From Solenopsis invicta (lineage: Eukaryota; Arthropoda; Insecta; Hymenoptera; Formicidae): a stretch of 64,000 bases of DNA. The DNA lies in assembly GCF_016802725.1 (NCBI RefSeq), contig NC_052668.1, positions 11,043,001 to 11,107,000 of the forward strand. Reading direction: 5' to 3'. This document shows, one piece after another, positions 45,222-58,090 of this stretch; position 1 is the first letter of the stretch; each line of letters begins with the position of its first letter. The translations under genes and the position numbers were made by a program. The notes below the pieces were generated by a model that was given only the letters and a program-made list of their open reading frames with translations, made no database searches and had not been told where the DNA came from.

Positions 45222-48200
45222 ATGAATGATCTCGTAAGTACATTAATAAATTTTTACTTGCGTATTAATAAAAAAATAGAGGAGAAGAGGGTATTATGGC
45301 TACTGTCGACAATATGGCTACCCCTATTATTTCCATTATTAGGTGACGTATTCTAACAATTACTTATGGAGTTATTTGTTTAGTAGCCCGGCGTTTTTTA
45401 GTGATGCTAATATGCTAATAACTGACAATTGTTATAAAGCATTTTTGAGCACTTCTAAACTTTTTCAAGGTACACTTTTAACCTTTAATTACATACACTT
45501 CTTCATTATTCTTAAACTTGAGCGTGTTATCACACGAAAGTACATACATTTGAGTGTTATTTAACTTTTTATTCGACCGTATACATTTCAAGTTATACAA
45601 AGTTAAAATAATAACATGAAATTTTGTTAATATTATTTTTAAGCAAAATTTTTATCAAAATATTTTTTTGACAAATTGATTGTCATTCTAAAGAGCGGTG
45701 TTTAGAAACATTAGAGACATCACTTTATGCTTGTTGTTTGGCGTTAAACAGGGATAAAATAATATTTTTAATAAAATTTTTAATGGTATTTCTAAATCTT
45801 CAGAACACAGGATAATTCTAAATCAGGAAAAGTCTAAACAATGGAAAATTAAAAATATATATAATTTTGTAACAAGATACTGTGTTTCTCTTAAACTGAA
45901 CTAATTTTTCAAAATTATTTTTATGGATAACCATATTACAATCACTTTTTTTCTTCCACCGATTATGCAGTGCATTAGATGTTTATAAATCACGTTCTAA
46001 ATAATAAATATTTCATTACTTTGAGTCTAGAATCTGTCAAACAACACTCTGACGAACGTAACCGTTTAAGTTTCAATAGAAAATATTAATTATAAACAAA
46101 GTTACTTAATAAAATAGAAACGGGTGCCATATTACCCTCTTCTCCTTTAATCAATATATTTGTTACAAAAAATTTCTAAATGTGGTAAACTTTCGGATAC
46201 TGAACACAAATTTGTATTACCAATACAAATGTTTTGGGTACGACAATTTCAGGGATACTTTGAATATTGCCTTCTGTTTTAAGTTGTTAAAATGCGGTTT
46301 TATAAGTATTTAAGTACATCAGCTTATATTACAAAAATAATTTGTTTAAAATGTAAGACGAACAATCTTGATTTTACTATTTGAATAATGAGACAAAGGG
46401 TCCTCTCTATTTGTTGCGGCATATTGAAGTCGTGACATCATAAGAGAGAAATCACACATAAAAAATTTCCGCCGTAGTATTTGTAAATAAAGAGAATTTG
46501 AATAAAACAGAACAACGAGAGCGCTTTAAAACACTTATAAAAATGAATCTTGAGTATCTTTTTCCTGCTTAGTCAGCAAATAATCGTAAAAAGCACTTAA
46601 AATGAAAACTTTTCAGGCAAAAAAACACACGGATAACTATTGAAAAGAGTAAAAATATGGTTTTTTGTATAAAATTCAAAGAAATTTTACTAGCAGTTTA
46701 TTTTTACGAATTTGGTAAATACGAAACAAATCACATTTTCACAACAAAAAATATAGGGTGAAGTCACCTATTATGGGATAGGTTCCTAATATAAGGTAGC
46801 GAGGTTTCTGTTACATTAATAAACGCATACACAGCGTGTCCCATAAGTTTTAAGACTGTAGCTATAAAATTGATACTACTAGCGTTATATTCATGAAATT
46901 TTGGGAACTAGTTACTACAACCTTCCTTTCCCCCCGTACAAAGTTTCAAGTCCATCGGATCACATGCAGCTGTTCAGTAGCAATTTGCGTGGTAGTATCA
47001 AAGTAGCCGCGATCATAATTTCACGATGAATAAAAATAACGAACAACGTGTTGCGATTACATTTTGCTTTAAAGCCGGTAAAAGTGTGATAGAAACGTTT
47101 GAAATGTTAAAATTGGCTTATGGTGGAACTGTTATGTCTCGTGCTACTGTTTTTTGCGATCAAAAAAATTGCGATTTAAAAAATCAAATATTAAGACAAT
47201 GTTGGTCATTTTTTTTACTCCAAAGGCATTGTCCACAAAGAATTTGTTCCTCAAGGTACTACTGTGAATACTTCATTCTACCAACAAGCTGGATCGCCTT
47301 TGCAAAAGAATTGCCCGTGCTACCCGAGTTGTAGAGAGATCATTCTTTTTTTTTTCTTGCACGATAACGCATACCACGGCAATTAACACTAAAATTTTGG
47401 CCAAAAAAATGGTTCTTGTGCTCAGCCACCCACCGTACTCGCCTGATTTGAGTCCCCCTGACTTTCTGTTTCCCAAATTAAAGATGGACTTAAAAAGAGA
47501 CCATTTTGCATCGATAGACGAGATACAAGAAGCCGTGACAACGAAGTTAAACAGTATTTCAAAGAGGAGTTTTTGAAAGGCATGAAAAGGTTGAAAGATC
47601 ATGCCAACATGTGTATTACTTCTAATGGAGACTATTTTGAATAAAAAAATTGTTGAAAAAATTTTTGTAATTTTTTTGCGTTTTTTATAGCCAAAGTCTT
47701 AAAACGTATGGGACACACTGTGTATGGTTGGTACCATCATAAACTTATTACTCTTGGAATAAAGTAGAAAATTTAGTAGAAAATTCATTACTAAATCATG
47801 CGTGTAGTCGTTGAAAAAAAATTTTTTTGAAATTGTATGTTGTCAAGATATATTGAGATGAGTCTTTAAATCTTGTTTATTATAAAATAAACAAATATTT
47901 AGTAATCAATTCTGCGTGCAGTGACAGAGTAAAGTTGTATTAATAGAAAAATATGTGTTCAGAGCAAAATCGGAATTTCATCTATTTCAGCACGTATTAT
48001 TATTTGTAATATATTAACTCGGAGCATTCCTGCCTGCCGCGTTGCTTCACGAAAACATCACGCACAAATGCGCTCATGTTGCGTCATCTGCTTCGAACGG
48101 AGCCGGTTTCACGCGCCGCTGCGGACCGCCGAAATCGTGGATCCTCGCTGCTCGCATTCCTGAGCGCGGCAGTCTATGGCTATTCGGCGCGTAAACCATC

Positions 48201-51200
48201 GCTTGCTTTCGATCAGTTAAAGTTCTTCTATCTATCGCATCTCATAACGGGTTTGTACTCTCGTAAATTTATTTAATAAATCCTTTTGTTCTCTCTCGTA
48301 ATCCTGTGTTTTTTTTTGTTTATCTCTATTTTGCTAAATCTATCGCAGAATTATCTTAACAATACGGGATGTAATAATTTGCTTAATTGTAAATATTAGA
48401 TCATAAAATCGCAAAGCGTGGAACTCATAATATAAGACACTCAAAAATCCATATTTGTTATTGCATATTCTGACTTTAATTATTTCATTGAACAGCAACG
48501 ATCTTGTCGAGCAACCATGTTACTACCGATTCTTCTCATCTCTATTCTGACGAACGCTGGATTGATAGATGATTTGATAAATAATACACCAAAATTGTAC
48601 ACAGATACCAAAGTCCTGAATTTATCGCCTGAAGTTCCTGAGGATGCAAAGCTTAACACGGTGAGTAAATTCTTTATTTTCTTTATTTTCAATTAACACA
48701 AATTTGCGTATTCAATTAAAATCAAATTTAAGAAATAAATAAATTAGAAACTGTATAAAAGCCATTTTCATTATTATGGTAAAAACATAATTATTTTCTA
48801 AATAATTTTTAAATATCTGTTTGATAAAAGTCATAGTGAAGTAGCAAATTTAATACAATCATTGCACAAGCTTAACTTATGCAATGTTTGAATAACTTGC
48901 CACTCAAGTCAAAATTTATTGGTGTAAAACTAAGTACGAATTCTACAAAAACTCTAGAAAATATAAATAAATTGGCCTTCGACAAACAAGTTAAAAATAA
49001 AAAAAGATTAATATAATTTATTCTAAAGGAGGAAACTAAATTGAGTGAAGGATTTGAAATCCTTAAGAATACCAATTTGATATATATGATATTATTAAAA
49101 TCAATTTTTGGACGCGTTTCGTGCTGCACAAAGCCTTTATCAGCGATATTGTTTAAATGACAAAAAAGTAAAAAAATTATTTTACAATGAAAGTGTCTAA
49201 AGTTTAAAGTGGCATCTATCACTGTGAATTACAGAAATTTACATGTGCCCTATATCTAAATCAACGATAAATACACAAAAAATACATGGAAAAAGAAATA
49301 AAAAGACATAAGTAATTAATAAATATAATGGTACTTTCCATGTCAATCAAATAAAAAATTAAATTAATAAATTAAATTTATACACTACAACTGTAATCTT
49401 GCATGCAGATAATTGTAACAAGAAATTTTAATATAATTTGACTGCCACGGCATTCTCGCTCGAAAACGAAGAATGATTAAAACTAACTAAACCTATTTTT
49501 TGAACAATTTTTAATTATTTTATCTGCAATACTACAGTTATAATATATTGATTTAGTTTTTTATCTGATTGGAAATTACCATTATATTTATTCATTATTT
49601 ATGTTTTCTTATTTATTTTTTCATATATTTTTTACGTGTTTATCTTTGATTTAGATTTAAGATTTATTTAAATTTCTGTAATTTGCTGTGATACTTAAGA
49701 TGCCACTTCAAATGTTAGACATTTTCATTGTAACAAATGTTTTTTTACTTTTTTGTCGTTTAAACGATATCATTGATGAAGGTTTTGCAGCACAAAACGC
49801 GTCCAAAAATTGATTTTTATAATATCATATGTACATATCAAATCAGCATTCATCATCTTGGTCTGGTTATGAAAACGCTCACAATTCAAATGATCATAAA
49901 TCGTCGATATTGTGGAAGGCCAACGTGACGCTAATTGTCGCCTCTGTTTGGAGATAGCCTTCTTCCCGTAACGATCCTTTCACAGGGTTTTCTTATTACC
50001 GATGATTATACTTGCGTTCCCTTTCGTACGATGGTCGGTGCGGCACTTTTCTTACGTTGCTTTCAAAAGGCCGTCCCTGCAAACAGATTTACTGACAGAA
50101 GGGTGCGTCTGTTCCGTGGAAAACAATAAAACAACGAAGCCGAGTCCCCACGTTCCGAGATGCTCCGTTAATCAAACGGTAGAAAGACATAATACACGCG
50201 TAAATATCGCGCCTGCTCCCGAGCCGAAAGGACGCAGTGTCTGTGTCGCACCTCCGCGATCGAGCCATGCGGCCTTTGTGTCGGACGACGAACGCAAGTC
50301 ATCACGCATCACAACTAATAAATCACTATAAGTTTAATATCAATCGCATTGATAACAGTTTTTTTTTTATTTTTTGCTAATCACATTTAATTCTACAATA
50401 TAAACAAATTTGAATTATAAAGCAGTCGTTCTATTGCACAGATGCAACTAATAAGCAAATACGGATATAATGGTGAGCTACGTAAAGTGACAACTGAGGA
50501 TGGTTACATTTTGGAACTCCATCGAATAACTGGACCAGCAAATTCTACCGATTCGAATAAACAAAAACCTGTTGCGTTTGTGATGCACGGCCTTATGGCC
50601 GACTCGTCTTGTTTTGTTACTTTTGGCAACCAAAGTTTAGGTAAAGGAACTATGACTTAAATTGTTAAAACATTAAAGAAGTATACCAAAAATAAGAGGA
50701 TTACACAAAGTTAAAATTAAAGTTTGAAACTTTCAGAATATGCTCTACTGAGTCCAAGGATCATAATAGGTATTATGTAAATTTAAGTGTTTAAGTGTTT
50801 CGAAGGTACCAAAATGGCAGATTGCGGCATCGGATTGTAGCGCCTAACCAATTCCAGAAAAAAATTTATATATATATTTATATTGATAAAATGAAAATAA
50901 TTATATATAATTATATATAAAATACGTATAATTATATATATTTTAATATAAAGGGTGTTCCATTTTAAAAGATCCGCTCAAATATCTCAGAAATATTGCG
51001 TTAAATCGAAAGATGTTTCAGACAAAAGTTTTCTGACTTTGAAAGATAGTATAATTGGTATAACTTTGGGTGGCGTTGTTAAGGACAGGGTAAGATTATT
51101 ATGAATTTTTCTAATAGAACTTCCCATTTTTATTGCATATTCTAGCTTACCTTGAATTAAGTATTTTCCAAGTTATAAGGCTTGAAAGTTATAGTATGTA

Positions 51201-54200
51201 CAGTATATATCGAGGGGGTAACCACTAGCTAAAATGTTGTCCCACAGATTACATGACTTTATTTGATTTCATCTGATTACAAATGATTTCATGTGATTAC
51301 ACAATAATTTTTTGTAATTGCATATGTAATTATCAGATTTCTTATGATTCAAAATAATTTTATTCTACTAGAAACACCATTATTTGCTAATTTCTTTTAA
51401 ATAAAATTAAATTGAGGGCTAACCACTCAAAAAATAGATATATTTAAGACTTTATTGGGATTTATTATGATTGATAAATTATTTTTATTTAAAACTTCAA
51501 AAATATGTAAAATTTTAATCATAAATTATGAGTCATAACAAGTATATGGTAAATAATATAGAATCTTAATTCTAACTGCTAAAACTAAGTTATGATGATA
51601 AAAACAATGATTGCGAGAAACGAAGAAAGCACAAAAGTGCAACTATGAAAAAATTAGTAAAAATTTGAAGATTATAATATATATTGTCAAATCTCAATAA
51701 ATTTTATGAAAATGGTATACCTTTCATCAAAAGGTAATATAATTTTGGCCGGTACTATAAATGTAATTATAAAACATTTTTTCTTGGTGTTAGTTAATTG
51801 GTTGAGTCCAATGTCACAATTCACCATTTTGGTACTTACGGAATACATGAATACTTAAACTTATACATCATTATAATTCTTGGACTCATTGTAATAGAGC
51901 CTATCGTGAAAATTTCAAGCTTTAATTTTAATTTTAAAATCCAGTTTTTTGGCATACTCTTTTCCAAATGAGGAGAAATATTGTTGCATAAACATACATA
52001 TTTATACACTTATATTTAAGTATTAAGATGCTTTTTTGAGAGTATAATTTTGTGTGTATGCATAAATTTATTTTTATTTTAGATTAAATATTAAAATAAA
52101 ATATTAAAACGTTTTATATAGGAGAGACCTGGGCAATTCGGAAGACATTTTTTCTTTTACATCTCCTGAGTCCTATATTCATTAAAAAAAAGTTGGACGG
52201 TTTGAAAGGTTGAACCTTTCCCTTCACAATGCCGGTGTAGATAAAACATGGAAATGTACTTGCTTTAAAGTACATATAACAATATTGCCCAATGCTAAAT
52301 ATTTCGAATAGCCCCAATAAGACCCGAATAATTTGAAAATAGTCCGAATATTCTGAAAGTTGTGTTTTAAAATAAAAAATATAAAAAGCTGTTGTAAAAA
52401 CTTTTTTTTATTAAGAAAAGGATATATAGTGTAATAAAGAAATATTACATACAACAAAAAAAAGTATAAACAAACAATAGAGAAATTTATTGCTTTAACG
52501 TTTTCGAAACAAATCAGAGACTATTCGTATTTTGTGTAATTATATCCGTTAAGTATTAAATTGTGTATTTTGGTACATAGAACACGAATATGAAAGAAAA
52601 AAACCGACCAAACAACGCTTCGACGTTTGATTTATCGAATAGCTCCGACGTCAACTGTGCGCATTATAACGTGTGATCTACAAAAATAGGCATCACACAT
52701 CAAAAAGTAAACACGAAATGTTACAAATACATTCAAATGGACACGGTACATTCAAATTTCTGAAAAAGAATTGTATTTATCTTACTTAAATTTTGAAGAA
52801 ATGCTAACTATTAAAGAAATTACTTTGACTGTCGCAAAACACATTTTTCACTACTACGACTTCAATATGACGCCGTTACCAACATAACTTTGTTAGCAGC
52901 GTCGTTACATTAGGACGCGTTTACAGTACTTAAAGTAAATTTTTAATATGTACCCATAAAAAGATATTTCCATTTTTTAATTACCCCGTCTCCCGAATTG
53001 TCTCGGTCTTCCCTATATATTTTATTAATTGTGCATTAAAATAATTCTTATACTATTTTGGAATTTAAATTTAAACTTTTTTTATATTATATATATTCGT
53101 ATTAATTTAGAAAAAAGACGTAATTGTGTAAATGTAAATGTTTATCAATTTATATTTGCTTTATCGTCTATATTGACTAGTATTTATCTTTGTTACATTC
53201 TGATATTGCTCTTTTAGCGTTTCTTCTGGCGGATGCAGGTTACGATGTGTGGCTCGGTAATGCGCGTGGTAACATATATTCCGGTGAACATAAAAATAAA
53301 ACAATCTCGAAGAAAGATTACTGGAACTTCAGGTGAGAAACGATATATCTATATGTGTATGTATGTACACCCAGCGTATTTGATTCTGTCCATGGAGAAA
53401 TTTTTCAAACTGAGAAGTTACCGCTTTCTACATACTCGCAGTTTATGATTAAAGTAATGATTAGAGCTTATTGGTCGTTACGTTAATCATGAACTGTAAG
53501 TATGTAGAAAGATAGCGACTTCTCAGTTTAGAAAATTTCCCCATCGACAGAATCAAACACGCTGGGTGTACACCCAAGGACTTTGATTCTGTCCATGGGG
53601 AAATTTTCCAAACTGAGAAGTCGCTATCTTTCTACATACTTACAGTTCATAATTAACGTAACGACCAATAAGCTCTAGTCGTTTTATTAATCATGAACTG
53701 CGAGTATGTAGAAAGTGGTGACTTCTCAGTTTGAAAAATTTCCCCATGGACAGAATCAAAGTCCTTGGGTGTACATATATGTGTATTCAAGTAATTAGAT
53801 TTATTAGTTTTAAGGTGATGCTAAAGTCGTCCTTTTTTACCGACCGAACGTTAATTTTCGGGCAAGCCGTTCTTCTAATTGCATTTACAGATTTAAAAAT
53901 CCTTTTCCACGATTAAAGTATAGACAGTAATGTATAATGGACGCTATATAAGGATAAGGAAAACAAAAAAAATTGAGAATAATTTTCTAATTTTTTTCGT
54001 TTTCATTATCCTTATATAGCGTCCATTATACATTACTGTCTATACTTTAATTGTGGAAAAAGATTTTTAAATCTGTAAATGCAATTAGAAGAACCGCATG
54101 CCCAAAAATTAACGTTCGGTCGGTAAAAAAGGACGACTTTAGCATCCCCTTAAGTACACAATTTTTCACTGACAATGAAATGTGTGTTTCTATTCCAATT

Positions 54201-56944
54201 GAACGTTTTTATTAGAATAATAAATTATTTGTTTTCAAGACAATATTTCGTGTAGATAAATAAATATTTATTGTAATTATTTCTTTCAATTTGGAAATTA
54301 TAATTCAAGAAAGTATATATTAATTTAAAACAAATAAATTTCTTTCTATATAAATAATTATTGAAAATATGAATAATAAACAAAACAGACTAAGGACCTT
54401 TATGTATAATATATTGAGATTTCTTTAGTTTTGTAATCGAATTGGAATTAAGTTCTTGCAAATGATAATGTTGAAGGCCATTTTTGAGCAACTGATTACT
54501 ATAAAAATTAAAATATTGATAAAATATTTTTCACTCAATTTTATAGTTTTATTAGAAAGGACCTCGCACTTTTTTTATAGAAATTAAGTTTTATTTAACT
54601 GAGCTTAAACTTCAACGATTTGTGTAATGATAATCAAAAATTATTATCTGCTACGTTTACACGTCACCATTAATCGGGTTTAGTAACATCCGTAGTTATG
54701 AAACTGGCCAATTACAGTCATTCTATTCTTTAGAAAAATACTTGTGATTGGTCAGTTTTATAACTACCGATGTTATTAAACCCTATTAATGGGGATGTGT
54801 GAATGTATCATCGCTGCAAGTTGATCCTATGATTCTAAGGTACAAGCGCCCCAAGTTAAGAAGATCAATTACAACTTATTATATATAGTACATATGTATA
54901 TCACAGTTATAACAACTGTATGTATATAAAAATATTTTCCGAGTTTTAATGCTTTGCCTTCTTTTTAATTAAACATAATTTATGTATATTTTGGTTGCAT
55001 ACTATAGTTGGCACGAGATCGGTACACTTGATCTTCCAGCAATGATCGACTACATTGTGAAGACCACCGGCCTTGAAAAAATATTCTACATAGGGCATAG
55101 CCAAGGTACCACCTCTTTCTTCATCATGGCAACGGAACGGTCTAAATATCAGGAGCACATCGTGGAGATGTACGCTATGTCTCCGGTCGTTTATTGGGGC
55201 AGAATAAAGAGTCCCCCTTTACAACTGCTGTCACAGATCATCTATGATATAGAGATTGTACGTAACTTTTATGTTTAAAAAAAATTAATCTCGAGCTCAA
55301 ATAAATTTTCCATATCTGATAGTTCGAATGTACTATTGCAGATTTTGCAGAAATTTGAATTTTACGAATTCAATATTGAAGAATTCAAAAAGGAAAATCC
55401 ACATGTATGCGCGAATAAAATTACCCAAACAATATGCTCGGTTGTGATGTCCCTGATAGGTGGATTCGATCCTGAGCAACTTGATTTGGTAAGCCTTTAA
55501 TACATATTTATTTATGAGCATATAAAAAAATAACCAGCCATGGTTAATTATTTCCCCTTACATTCAACTGTAATTGGTGAATTTCTTGCGGCTTAAGGTT
55601 TACTACAATTATTGTATACAAACGGAAACTTACAGTATTTTCAATTATTATTGTATATTAATAAAACAATTGTACAAGAGATATTATTTCGCAGAATCAA
55701 CTTTAGGCATTAACTAAGAATTAGTAATTTTAACTAAACACTTATTTGTAATATTATTATTTTAACAATTATTATTTACTTATTTATATTTATATTTCAT
55801 AAACCCATTAGGCTTGGCTACCGGTAATCTTCGCACATTTTCCTGGTAGAGCATCCATGAAACAAATTCTACATTATGGACAACTCATCAAGTCTGGTAA
55901 ACTTATATTAATAAACTTACTAACCTTTAATAGTCACTGAATCTATTTGACTACAACAAAAGTTTCGACTAAGTTTCTGCGTTATTATATTTTAAATCAA
56001 CTTTCGTTTTTTTGTATTAAATTATAGCTAGCGAGGTGTGTTTTTGTCACTACTTTAATTTTGTGAAAGAATTTTGCAATTTGTAAAGCCAATTATCTGT
56101 ACACAAAAATAAGCACGTATAGAGACCGGTCCAGCATCGCTTTAACGCATAATTTAAGATGATCTTGAAATAAAAATGGACTGACCATCATTACCAGTGC
56201 CATATACAATTTTTAGCGTACACCAGTGCAAAGTAATTGCAAATGATCGATCAGCCTAGCATATGCATTATATATAAACTACTTTTGACATACATCATAT
56301 TTAAAACTCTCAAACATTTTTCCATAATAACACCACCAAAACTATTATATTAACAGGACATATGATTTCATCCGGAAATTTTCAACAATATGATTATGGA
56401 ATAATTGGCAATCAAAAAAAATACAACTCACCAGTACCACCGAAATATGATTTGAACAAGATCACAGCACCAATTCATCTATATTACAGTAAAAACGATT
56501 GGTTAGCGAACACTAAGGTTCGTATTTTTCTATGTATAATAATTTATTTATTTCTTAAATATCTTTTTTAATCTTCGGTATTTGACTGTTTAAATTTGGT
56601 CAGGACAATTAAAGTATCTTTTCATTTGATGTTCTAATACTAAATCAAATTAATCTTTGTTTAATGCTCAATTATTGTAACAAGTTGTAAAAAATTTTAG
56701 AGTTTCTTTTATTGACATTAGCATTAAAGTATCAAATAAAATTATAAATTCATATTTTTCTGAACATTTATATTTATGATTTTTCTAGGATGTAGATAAA
56801 TTTAGCAGCGAGCTGAGCAATTTGTCCAGTAAAACCTTAATAGAGTATCAACAGTTCAATCATTTCGACTTTCTATGGTCTAAGGATGTAAAGAAAAATG
56901 TATACGATCAGATGCTAAGTCTAATGAATAAAAAATTAATTTAA
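45222..56944 (+). CDS. Acid lipase (lipase 3 / lysosomal acid lipase type), nine exons
   Basis: Coding exons 45222-45233, 48496-48660, 50442-50640, 53218-53332, 55008-55257, 55342-55488, 55812-55896, 56357-56517 and 56789-56944, all GT/AG and in frame, give 429 residues. The short first exon supplies MNDL. A second ATG at 48517 would give 418 residues and a cleaner signal peptide (LLPILLISIL, ending near TNAG). The AB-hydrolase lipase-associated region (KYGYNGELRKVTTEDGYILELHRI) is followed by an oxyanion-side HGLMADSS, DVWLGNARGN and the nucleophile GHSQG (Ser195), then SKNDWL (Asp372) and NHFDF (His403). Length and motifs match the family; it should hydrolyse acylglycerols or sterol esters in a secreted or lysosomal compartment. 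All catalytic residues are present, so it looks functional. Introns 1 to 3 are full of mobile elements. Confidence 0.93.
45279..46147. mobile_element. MITE with GAGGAGAAGAGGGTA ends, lipase intron 1
   Basis: About 870 bp. The left end GAGGAGAAGAGGGTATTATGG is mirrored by CCATATTACCCTCTTCTCCT at the right, with TA on each side (45277-45278, 46148-46149). AT-rich interior without a coding frame. Confidence 0.75.
46830..47722 (+). mobile_element. Third mariner, internally deleted
   Basis: 893 bp. Ends CACAGCGTGTCCCATAAG and CGTATGGGACACACTGTG, flanked by TA (46828-46829, 47723-47724). The empty site is visible in the R1 copy at 25136 as CGCATATGG, proving the TA insertion. Confidence 0.92.
47026..47644 (+). 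pseudogene. Mariner transposase, deleted and frameshifted
   Basis: Starts MNKNNEQRVAITFCFKAGKS (helix-turn-helix region). It then passes abruptly to a block resembling the middle of the catalytic domain (IVHKEFVPQGTTVNTSFYQQ across frames) and on to SHPPYSPDLSP (last catalytic Asp), FPKLKMDLKRDHFASIDEIQE and a terminal GDYFE-like end (ETILNK region) at 47644. Most of the DNA-binding half and the first Asp are lost, and there are several frame changes. Confidence 0.85.
47956..48361. repeat. Solo LTR, 406 bp, lipase intron 1
   Basis: Begins TGTTCAGAGC and ends CTTAACA, flanked by ATATG (47951-47955) and ATACG (48362-48366), a five-base duplication with one change. The unfilled R1 copy reads AAAAATACGG at this place. 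It is GC-rich compared with its surroundings and carries AATAAA at about 48273. No internal retroelement remains. Confidence 0.8.
49070..49835. mobile_element. Palindromic element with GAAACGCGTCC motif, lipase intron 2
   Basis: The left arm (49070-49370) and right arm (49560-49835) are inverted copies: TTTTTGGACGCGTTTCG.. with ..AAACGCGTCCAAAAATTG, and further blocks inward. The centre is near 49455. Each arm has CTGATRA..GCAGCAC(G/A)AAACGCGTCC, recalling the hammerhead-like block of the Penelope palindromes but without a good stem II, so the relation is tentative. Confidence 0.6.
49870..50335. other. GC-richer segment in lipase intron 2, unassigned
   Basis: About 460 bp with clearly higher GC than the intron around it and several overlapping open frames, none with a known motif. 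It ends AATAAATCACTATAAG. It could be an alternative first exon or promoter, or a fragment of an LTR; I cannot tell. Confidence 0.35.
52121..53013. mobile_element. 893-bp MITE with TATA duplications, lipase intron 3
   Basis: Left end GGAGAGACCTGGGCAATTCGG, right end CCGAATTGTCTCGGTCTTCCC as an imperfect inverted repeat, flanked by TATA (52117-52120, 53014-53017). Shares its left 140 bp with 10668-10810. Confidence 0.8.
53367..53772. mobile_element. Two hairpin MITEs in tandem, lipase intron 4
   Basis: Each unit (53367-53569, 53570-53772) is itself a palindrome with ends ACACCC..TTTGATTCTGTCCATGG and the mirror CCATGGACAGAATCAAA..GGGTGT. The inner arms pair through CTGAGAAGT and TTTCTACATACT. 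The two units meet at GGGTGTACACCC without a spacer. They lie 35 bp after the 5' splice site of the intron. Confidence 0.88.
53814..54149. mobile_element. TTAA-flanked hairpin MITE, lipase intron 4
   Basis: 336 bp foldback between TTAA sites (53810-53813, 54150-54153). The arms pair almost completely: GGTGATGCTAAAGTCGTCC with GGACGACTTTAGCATCCCC, and CCATTATACATTACTGTCTA inside, with a loop near 53980. The ends recall the TTAA MITE at 8504. Confidence 0.9.
54662..54800. mobile_element. Small hairpin MITE, lipase intron 4
   Basis: About 140 bp. ACCATTAATCGGGTTTAGTA is mirrored by TATTAAACCCTATTAATGG, and CTGGCCAATTACAG by CTTGTGATTGGTCAG. No duplication identified. Confidence 0.75.
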
Positions 56945-57079
56945 TTCACAGAATTTGACGAAGAATTTACCTCTCTCGTGGATAAAAATGTATTTTATCT
57001 TTAGATTAATGTTTACGTTTTATATAATTCGATGTATATTAATTTGAATTATTAAGCTCTTATTAATGTATTATGTCCT

Positions 57080-57085
57080 AATAAA
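57080..57085 (+). terminator. Poly(A) signal of the lipase gene
   Basis: AATAAA 136 bases after the stop codon at 56942-56944, the first canonical signal downstream of the coding sequence. Confidence 0.65.
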
Positions 57086-57619
57086 ATATTTTATCTGTTT
57101 GCAATGTAATATCTATTTCGCATTTTGTACTTATCCTTATAAATTCTTATTCTTTCATTTTATCATACGATTTATTTCCCCTTTCTCGCTTAAAATTCTC
57201 ATTTATCACTTATTATTATTTTTTCTTTGCGTCATCATATAATGTATTTCAATAATAAATAAGAAACAAATTTTTTAAATTCTGTGCATGACCGCTTACA
57301 ATTCACAATGGAGACAGAGAAAAAGTATAAAATTAGTTTTCTTGATGTCATTGATAAAATGCAATAGTGTGATTATTTTCGAGTAGTATCGTAAATCTTT
57401 TCGGGAAGATACCTCAATTTCTTTTCGCATCACTCGTTGTGTCATAAAAAAGATATTGTTTATGCTATGGTGGACAAAATAATTTCATTATGATATCCGC
57501 AGTTTCATCAAAAAAAATTTTACTCTTTTGATTAATGTATTACTTGACAATAATTATCCTTTAAATTTTATATTTTCCAGGATTCAATTTTAGATTAAAA
57601 TACTTTTTTTTATAAAAAT

Positions 57620-58090
57620 GACACCGACGGACCGATTAAAGATGCGATAAGGTACTTCACGATTCTTTACATCAATTCGGTATCTGAAAAGTTTTTGTCA
57701 TTCCCTAATAAGTATGACTGTAATGTAGCCTTTACAATCCCTTTTAAACTTAACAAGTTTATAAGTACGGGAAAAGATTACATTGATCGACTATCGTGTA
57801 ACGATGTTGTTTATAAAATCAATTGTAGAGATTGCGAGTCGTCTTATGTGGGACAGACAATTGTCAGTTAAAAACGAGAATCTCTAAACATAAAGCAAAT
57901 ATTAAAAAAGCTATCTCTCCTTCTGTCATTACGAAACATCGCATCTCTATTAATCACGAGTTTGATTGAGAGAACCTAGAAATTTTAGATAAAGAACCGT
58001 CTTTCTCAAAAAAAGCTATATCTGAGATGTTACATATTAAAAAGCAAGAAAAAGGACTCAACAAACAAAGTGATCCGAAACTTTTTCCCG
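57620..58090 (+). pseudogene. Penelope-like C-terminal fragment with GIY-YIG domain
   Basis: A plus-strand fragment equivalent to the last third of the copy at 210-2942. It reads IRYFTILYINSVSEKFLSF, a linker, then DVVYKINCRDCESSYVGQT (GIY-YIG core), a stop and frame change, and HKANIKKAISPSVITKHRI, EILDKEPSFSKKAISEMLHI and KKQEK. The RT part is missing. Frame breaks and stops (near 57868 and 57970) make it inactive. It lies about 0.7 kb downstream of the lipase and is followed by a palindrome with a hammerhead-like motif. Confidence 0.85.

Larger units (their letters stand above)
46752..48478. repeat. Left part of repeat family R1, twice interrupted, lipase intron 1
   Basis: Corresponds to 25136-25568 of the full-length copy. 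It is interrupted by a mariner at 46830-47722 and a solo LTR at 47956-48361, both recognisable because the uninterrupted sequence is available at 25136. It stops at ATTCTGACTTT, about 17 bp before the 3' splice site of intron 1. Confidence 0.85.

Noticed and set aside
50002..50331. Coding exon within lipase intron 2
   Set aside because: No splice signals or known domain fit; the lipase joins in frame without it. Kept only as an unassigned GC-rich segment.
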